A stretch of DNA of 20,957 bases, from contig UQEF01000047.1 in NCBI GenBank assembly GCA_900540045.1, positions 1 through 20,957 of the forward strand, in the 5' to 3' direction. The notes under the pieces were generated by a model. The model searched no databases and was not told where the DNA came from. It saw nothing but the letters and a program-made list of their open reading frames with translations. This document shows, in pieces, positions 16,345 through 20,957 of this stretch (its first letter is position 1; each line of letters starts with the position of its first letter). Source of the stretch: an uncultured Eubacteriales bacterium (GTDB lineage: Bacteria; Bacillota; Clostridia; Christensenellales; Aristaeellaceae). Position numbers and translations under genes: made by a program.

Positions 16345-18585
16345 ATGCTGCGAAACAACAATCTGCGCATTCGGTATATTGCCTCGCTGCTTTTGGTCAT
16401 GGTACCCATATTGATTTTTTCCGTGGTACTGTACACAAGCACTACTGAAAGAAGCATTCAGTATATCAACGATCAGTCTTTGCAAAGGTTCACCTCAGCC
16501 ACAGAAAACATTTCCAATATTGTAGACCGCCTGCAATATACGGCAACCACTGCTTTCGGTGTGGAAAGCGAAATCGGCACCGATGAACGGGGGCGCGTCA
16601 CCCTCATCTCGGAAAGCGGGCTTTGCGCCGCGCTCATGGCTCTGGAAGAACGCATTGTACCGGATGTAACGGTGCTGTTCTATATCAAGGGAGACAAGAA
16701 CATTTATTCGTCGCAGGGGAAAATGCTCTACGGGGATTATGAACGCCAGGTCCTGGCCGTCTACGACCCGACCTCGTCCTCGCTGTATACGCAGATTCAA
16801 GGCATCGAATCCCCCGAGCTGCTGCCGCTGCTGGACAGCGAGGCGCGCAAGCTGAGCGGGCTGGTCTATGCGCTGCCCTTTCCTACGGGCATGGCCAGCA
16901 AGGGCGTTATGCTCTTTGTGCTTTCGGACGACGTGATCGCATCCGAGTTTGAAAACTATCTGGGTACCATGGGCGAAAGCCTGTACCTGTATGACAGCAA
17001 GTATACGCTGCTGTATGAATGGTCCACAGCCGGGGAGACGCTTTCAGTGAGCGACGCCATGCGGATTCGGGGCATGGGAATTGTAAACACGCGGAAAAAT
17101 GGCAGGGATATGGTAAGCATGCGCGTAAGCGACAGCAATCTGGGCCTGTTCTGGGTTCTGTCCAGCGCTTCCGACGTATTTTACAGCTCCATGAAACCTT
17201 CGCAGAACCTGATGCTGGTGCTGATTCTTACGCTGATCGTGCTCACCTGCGGCCTGATCGTATGGATTGCCTTTTTCAATTACAAGCCCATTCAGGAATT
17301 GCTGCAGCACGTGACAGGCCGGAAATGGACCAGGCAGCGGGAAAACGAGCTGGACCTGATCCGCTCCACCTATGACCAGACGGTGGATGAGGCGCAGGCG
17401 CTGTCCGAGCAGCTTAACGAAATGACCCCGCTGATTGCGCAGCAGTTTGTCCGGCGGCTGATTTTTGGCCGCATCAAAAGTCCGGAGGAATGCGCGGCAT
17501 TAGCCAGCCGGGCGGACATGGATTTTCATCACGAGTGGGTGCTGGCGATGTACCTTTCCTTCTCGGGCAAGGAAGCAGAGACGCAAATGGAGCAGGCGGC
17601 GCTGACCGCGTCGCGCTTTTCTCCCATGGGGGCCTTTGCCGCGCTGGGTGAGCTGCCCGGTGAAAACGCCCTTTGCGTTTTGATCAGCTTTGACGCAAGC
17701 GAGGACGCTGTTGCCCGACAGGTTTGGGAATATGCCCGGCAGCTTTATGCCTACATGCAGGAAAGCGGCGTTGCTCCCAATGTCATCGGCATTGGCTCCG
17801 CCTATCACAGTCCGCTGCAGATGAACGAATCGTTTGCGGAGGCTTGTGCGGCCGTACAGCTGATGCCGCCTGACAAAAGGCTGTGGCGCTATGGCGACGT
17901 GGAGCCGGACAGCGGCGCCTTGCCCGAAGACAGCTTTCACGGCCTGTCTCCCCTGTCCGTTTCGCTGCTGAGCGAAGGACTGCACCGCGGAGATTGCGCC
18001 ATTGCGCTTCGCGCGCTCAATGACATGCTTCAGAATATCGCTGCCGTAACCCACTCGCTGGCCTTTTTCCGCTTTTGCTGTTCCGAGCTGCTCGCCACGC
18101 TGATTCGTCAGGCAAACAGCCTGCACCTTCCCCTGTCCAAAACCTCCATCCAGCATCTGATCACCATTACCTCGCCAGAGGAGTTTTCCCAGCAGGCTAC
18201 CCAAATCGTCTCCGAGCTGTGCGAAATTATGCGCCGGCGCATCAGCGAGGAGGATTCCTGTCTTAAGCGCCGTCTTATCGATTATATCCTGACCAATTTC
18301 AAAAGCCAGGATCTATCCATTCAGCGCGTGGCGGAAGGCACTGGCATTCCCCGGGGAGAAATCAGCACGCTGCTCAAGGAAGAAACCGGACAGGGTTTTG
18401 TGCAGTATGTTTCCTACCTTAGACTCAACGAATTCAAGCGCATGCTGGAGCAGAGCGATCTGACCATTCGCGAGCTGGTTTTGTACGTGGGCTATAATGA
18501 CGTGCCCAATTTCCTGCGCAAGTTCAAATTTCTCGAGGGAATGACGCCCGGGCAATACCGACAGCTGCACAGGAAACAGCCATAA
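16345..18585 (+). CDS. Membrane-anchored AraC-family transcriptional regulator (YesN-like)
   Basis: 746 residues. TM helix at about 11-31, an extracellular sensor region of about 250 residues, a second TM helix at about 287-311, then a cytoplasmic linker, and a C-terminal AraC/XylS double helix-turn-helix from about 635 (LSIQRVAEGTGIPRGEISTL first HTH; LTIRELVLYVGYNDVPNFLR second HTH, then EGMTPGQYR). This architecture is common among single-protein sensors beside LplB/LplC transporters in Firmicutes and avoids a separate sensor kinase. No receiver or kinase domain is seen. It probably senses the sugar outside the cell and activates the divergent transport operon and the barrel-hydrolase gene downstream. 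ATG at 16345; the AGGAG is about 14 nt upstream, rather far, so expression may be low. Convergent with the next gene. Confidence 0.9.
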   Translation: MLRNNNLRIRYIASLLLVMVPILIFSVVLYTSTTERSIQYINDQSLQRFTSATENISNIVDRLQYTATTAFGVESEIGTDERGRVTLISESGLCAALMALEERIVPDVTVLFYIKGDKNIYSSQGKMLYGDYERQVLAVYDPTSSSLYTQIQGIESPELLPLLDSEARKLSGLVYALPFPTGMASKGVMLFVLSDDVIASEFENYLGTMGESLYLYDSKYTLLYEWSTAGETLSVSDAMRIRGMGIVNTRKNGRDMVSMRVSDSNLGLFWVLSSASDVFYSSMKPSQNLMLVLILTLIVLTCGLIVWIAFFNYKPIQELLQHVTGRKWTRQRENELDLIRSTYDQTVDEAQALSEQLNEMTPLIAQQFVRRLIFGRIKSPEECAALASRADMDFHHEWVLAMYLSFSGKEAETQMEQAALTASRFSPMGAFAALGELPGENALCVLISFDASEDAVARQVWEYARQLYAYMQESGVAPNVIGIGSAYHSPLQMNESFAEACAAVQLMPPDKRLWRYGDVEPDSGALPEDSFHGLSPLSVSLLSEGLHRGDCAIALRALNDMLQNIAAVTHSLAFFRFCCSELLATLIRQANSLHLPLSKTSIQHLITITSPEEFSQQATQIVSELCEIMRRRISEEDSCLKRRLIDYILTNFKSQDLSIQRVAEGTGIPRGEISTLLKEETGQGFVQYVSYLRLNEFKRMLEQSDLTIRELVLYVGYNDVPNFLRKFKFLEGMTPGQYRQLHRKQP

Positions 18586-18645
18586 GCCGCGTCGGCACAA
18601 TGCCACAGGCAGTTCTTTCCCCCTTCCCGTCCTGAAATCCTGCTT

Positions 18646-20691
18646 TTATGCCAGCAGGCTCCAGTCCTCTTCCCCCACCACCGCCACAAGGCGGTCCAGC
18701 GCTGTCAGCCGGTATGCGGATAACCAGGATACCAGCCAGTCGTTAAAATGCCCCCGTTCCTCGCAGTCAGGCCGGTATTTGGTCCACCGGCATTGGAAAA
18801 ACCCTTCGTTCTGGCTGCCAAGAGGTCTGGGCAGGCTATGGACCTTCTCTCCCTCCTGTGCCGTAATGCCCAGCAGGGATTGATCCCACATCATCCGCGC
18901 CCATAAAAGCCAGCGCTGCTGTCCCGTATGTTTCCACAGGCGGACAAATTCCGGCGTCAGCAGGGCGCCCCAGGGATCTATGGCATGATGCTCCGCAGAA
19001 ATTGCGGTTCCGCCCTGCGTGCTGTATCCGTAGCGGGAAAAATCACTTGTGTCCGGATACAGCGCATCGTACTGAAACGCCCAGGAGAAAAAGTAATACG
19101 CGGCTTTCTGCGCATATTCCAGATATTTTTCATCCCCGGTGATTTCATACAGGTCCAGCGCTGAGACCACAAAGGGAAAGGCGGTTTCCTTGTCCACGGC
19201 CTCACAGTCGATAGCCCCTGCCATGCATCGAAAATGGTTCACATCGCGCTCCATGTAAAAATCCAGCGCCGTGGCGGCGGTTTTCAGGTATTCCTGCCGC
19301 TTTGTCACCCGCCAGGTGTCGATAAGGGCGTTCAGGATGAACCCTCCGACCGATCCCGTAGTGTCAAGGGCCTCACCCTGCATGCTCCACAGCTTGCCAA
19401 AGCCCCATTCCGCGCTGTAGTGGGCCACAAAAAAGTCGCAAATGCGGGTGGCAAAGCGCAGAAACTCCGGCTTCTCCAAGCCATTTTCCTTAAGCAGCGC
19501 ATAGATCTTGGCCATTTCTGACGCGCCCCAGCCAAGATTGCAGGTTTCCGGCTGCCATCCCTGACAGAGCGCCGCTTCCTGATCAGGCCGCGGGCATTCG
19601 GCATAGCGCTCAAAGTGAGGCAGGATCATACCGTTTTCCTGCTGTTGCGCCGCCCAGGTTTCCTGAATGTCAACGGCCGTATCCAGCAGATCCCGGTCGT
19701 TTCGCCGGATTGCTTCAATCATCATCAGCCGGGCCGTAAGAAAGCCTTGTCCTGCCCAGCCCATTTCAAAAATGATGCGGTGAAAGCCGTATGTGTTGTA
19801 TTCCCGAAGTCCCATCAGGCGCCGCATCTCTTCCGGGGTGAGCTTTGACCCCATATGTCCCGCCTGCAAATGGGACAGCTTTGTGTCGATGCCGGCGATA
19901 ATCAGCTTTTTCCCCTGCCATGGATAGATGAGCCTTTTCAAATAGCTCATTCCCAGTTCCCACACTCTTTCGGGAGTGAAGCGAGGGCCCTTGCGATAGG
20001 GAAATACTTCAGGCATTCGGTCCAGCAGATTTGCGGAGGCAAAATGTTCCCATTTGGGTACGCAGGCAAAGATATAGAAGGCGATCGAAAGGTTTTCGCC
20101 CGGAGTCAGGGTGAAATACTCGTCATAACGCTGCGTCATTTTGTTTTTTCCGCTATAGGTTACAGGGGCTTCGGTTACCGGATAATAAATGCGGTGAAGG
20201 AATGTGCCGTCCTCCTGCCTGACCAGGCTTGCGGAGGTTCTAAGGCTTTCCTTATCCTGATCCGAGGCAAAGAGCGCAAGTCCGACGTCGCGGTTCTCCG
20301 TAAGCGTGCAGGACGGAATGCCCATGCGGTCATAGGCAAAGATCCATGGTTTCCCATCATAGGTCAGTCCCTTGGGGGAATTGCCGCTGCCCCACTGGTT
20401 GCCGTTATACAGAATGCAGGGCATAAGATAATCCTGGGGTTTGAAACGGGTTTCGAGCTGCGCAACGAGTTTGACGCGGCGGGTGCGCCCGCTTTGATTG
20501 GTCACCCTGCGACAGACCCGAAACAGGCCGTTTCCCAAGTCGTCAATGTGATCCCGGGATAAGAATCCGGCATCGTGCGCCGTATGCAGCTCATCATATT
20601 CTTCCACCAGCATGGGCGCCAAAGAGGCAATGGCATCCCGACTGCGCTCCCGGCTCCAGCAATAGGCCCCATCTTTTACGTATAGTTCCAC
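18646..20691 (-). CDS. Predicted (alpha/alpha)6-barrel glycoside hydrolase, long paralogue
   Basis: 681 residues, clearly homologous over its full length to the 616-residue protein at 9152-11002. Shared blocks: LYNGNQWGSG (94-103), DGKPWIFAYDRMGIPSCTL (112-130), GWAGQG (311-316), ETCNLGWGASEM (382-393), TTGSVGGFILNALIDTW (444-460), DKET (500-503), GGTAISAEHHAIDPWG (560-575) and GSQNE (625-629). It is longer mainly in the beta-rich N-terminal part and the linker to the barrel. No signal peptide, so cytoplasmic. The start is a GTG at 20691 with AGGAGG eight bases upstream. It is transcribed separately from its own promoter at 20725-20753 and is convergent with the regulator. The two paralogues probably take different linkages or sizes of the same imported glycan. 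Fold is inferred from helix-pair pattern; the reaction is unknown. Confidence 0.7.
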   Translation of the reverse strand: MELYVKDGAYCWSRERSRDAIASLAPMLVEEYDELHTAHDAGFLSRDHIDDLGNGLFRVCRRVTNQSGRTRRVKLVAQLETRFKPQDYLMPCILYNGNQWGSGNSPKGLTYDGKPWIFAYDRMGIPSCTLTENRDVGLALFASDQDKESLRTSASLVRQEDGTFLHRIYYPVTEAPVTYSGKNKMTQRYDEYFTLTPGENLSIAFYIFACVPKWEHFASANLLDRMPEVFPYRKGPRFTPERVWELGMSYLKRLIYPWQGKKLIIAGIDTKLSHLQAGHMGSKLTPEEMRRLMGLREYNTYGFHRIIFEMGWAGQGFLTARLMMIEAIRRNDRDLLDTAVDIQETWAAQQQENGMILPHFERYAECPRPDQEAALCQGWQPETCNLGWGASEMAKIYALLKENGLEKPEFLRFATRICDFFVAHYSAEWGFGKLWSMQGEALDTTGSVGGFILNALIDTWRVTKRQEYLKTAATALDFYMERDVNHFRCMAGAIDCEAVDKETAFPFVVSALDLYEITGDEKYLEYAQKAAYYFFSWAFQYDALYPDTSDFSRYGYSTQGGTAISAEHHAIDPWGALLTPEFVRLWKHTGQQRWLLWARMMWDQSLLGITAQEGEKVHSLPRPLGSQNEGFFQCRWTKYRPDCEERGHFNDWLVSWLSAYRLTALDRLVAVVGEEDWSLLA

Positions 20692-20724
20692 CAGGCAGAC
20701 CTCCTCTGTCTCTCTCTTCCCCAG

Positions 20725-20753
20725 ATGATAGCAGATTGAAGCTGCGCAGACAA
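20725..20753 (-). promoter_or_regulatory. Promoter of the long barrel-hydrolase gene
   Basis: On the minus strand: TTGTCT (20748-20753), 17-nt spacer ending in TGC, then TATCAT (20725-20730), an extended -10. Predicted start near 20718, giving a leader of about 27 nt. The -35 is overlapped by a candidate activator site. Confidence 0.75.
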
Positions 20754-20782
20754 TTTGTAATGCTGTGCGGGGAATATGTAAT
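20746..20782 (-). promoter_or_regulatory. Direct-repeat operator, candidate AraC-family binding site
   Basis: Two direct half-sites, AATTTGTAAT (20752-20761) and AATATGTAAT (20773-20782), spaced 21 bp start to start (two helical turns), the nearer one overlapping the -35. This is the standard layout for activation by AraC-family proteins. The near half-site with its flank (GCAGACAATTTGTAAT) recurs at 16210-16225. Confidence 0.6.
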
Positions 20783-20903
20783 CCTGCTGCGAAAGGGCTT
20801 GCAATACCTTGAAAACGCCTCCGTTTTAAAAAAGTCCCGTGATAACGATGCTCCGGCGGAGCCGAGAATCAGACCGCCACGCCTGACGAGGGGGCCAAAT
20901 ACA

Positions 20904-20929
20904 AAAAGGGCGTGTTGCAAAACACCCCA
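20904..20929 (-). terminator. Rho-independent terminator of a gene lying beyond the window
   Basis: On the minus strand: GGGGTGTT, loop TTGC, AACACGCCC with a single G bulge, then TTTTT (20904-20908). It would end a minus-strand unit located upstream, beyond 20957, and so isolates the long barrel-hydrolase gene as its own transcription unit. Confidence 0.65.
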
Positions 20930-20957
20930 ACAAAAAAAGACGAGGTAAGGAACCGCA

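Noticed and set aside
18586..18645. Bidirectional terminator between the convergent regulator and hydrolase genes
   Set aside because: Only a 4-bp TGCC/GGCA stem is visible, without a clear T-run in either direction.
20850..20864. GCTCCG-G-CGGAGC inverted repeat
   Set aside because: The single-base gap leaves no room for an RNA loop without losing pairs, and it has no positional relation to a promoter.
1..20957. CRISPR arrays, tRNA or rRNA genes, phage or plasmid genes
   Set aside because: None of the expected repeat spacing, cloverleaf or conserved sequence was seen by eye on either strand.

Overview
The window reads as a chromosomal segment of a moderately GC-rich anaerobic Clostridia-type Firmicute, probably a gut or rumen organism. 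Three things suggest this: LplB/LplC-type sugar permeases with a YesN-like membrane-spanning AraC regulator, strong GGAGG ribosome binding sites with several TTG and GTG starts, and an exported protein built from repeated zinc ribbons. A Christensenellales-like host is my best guess, but it is inference only.

Region 1 (1-3850, + strand) is the end of a tightly coupled operon: an FGGY sugar kinase (5' end outside the window), electron-transfer flavoprotein beta and alpha subunits, and an IolB-type 5-deoxy-glucuronate isomerase. The last three are joined by 4-nt stop/start overlaps, and the operon closes with a strong intrinsic terminator. ETF genes between a sugar kinase and a sugar-acid isomerase suggest that a flavin-linked oxidation step belongs to this sugar or inositol-like pathway.

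Region 2 (3850-7330) is an insertion zone. A near-consensus promoter and a long leader precede a small exported triple zinc-ribbon protein. This is followed by a decayed IS3-family orfB and an IS256-family element whose transposase carries two frameshifts.

Region 3 (7328-20930) is a carbohydrate utilisation locus. A membrane-anchored AraC-family regulator (+ strand) is divergent from a six-gene minus-strand cluster: two ABC permeases, a sugar-binding protein (frameshifted in this sequence), a GH43-like protein with a LamG-like N-terminal domain, a predicted (alpha/alpha)6-barrel hydrolase, and a GH2 enzyme. A second, longer paralogue of the barrel hydrolase lies convergent to the regulator and has its own promoter. 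None of the four enzymes has a visible signal peptide, so the likely scheme is uptake of an oligosaccharide or glycoside and breakdown inside the cell. No transport ATPase is encoded here; a shared MsmX-type ATPase elsewhere is the usual arrangement.

The most interesting points are the pair of paralogous barrel proteins that I cannot assign to a named family, a 16-base sequence box shared between the promoter of the second barrel gene and the regulator/transporter intergenic region (a candidate AraC-type operator), and the kinase-ETF-IolB operon. Several single-base frameshifts, some in homopolymers, mean that assembly error should be excluded before any gene is called dead.
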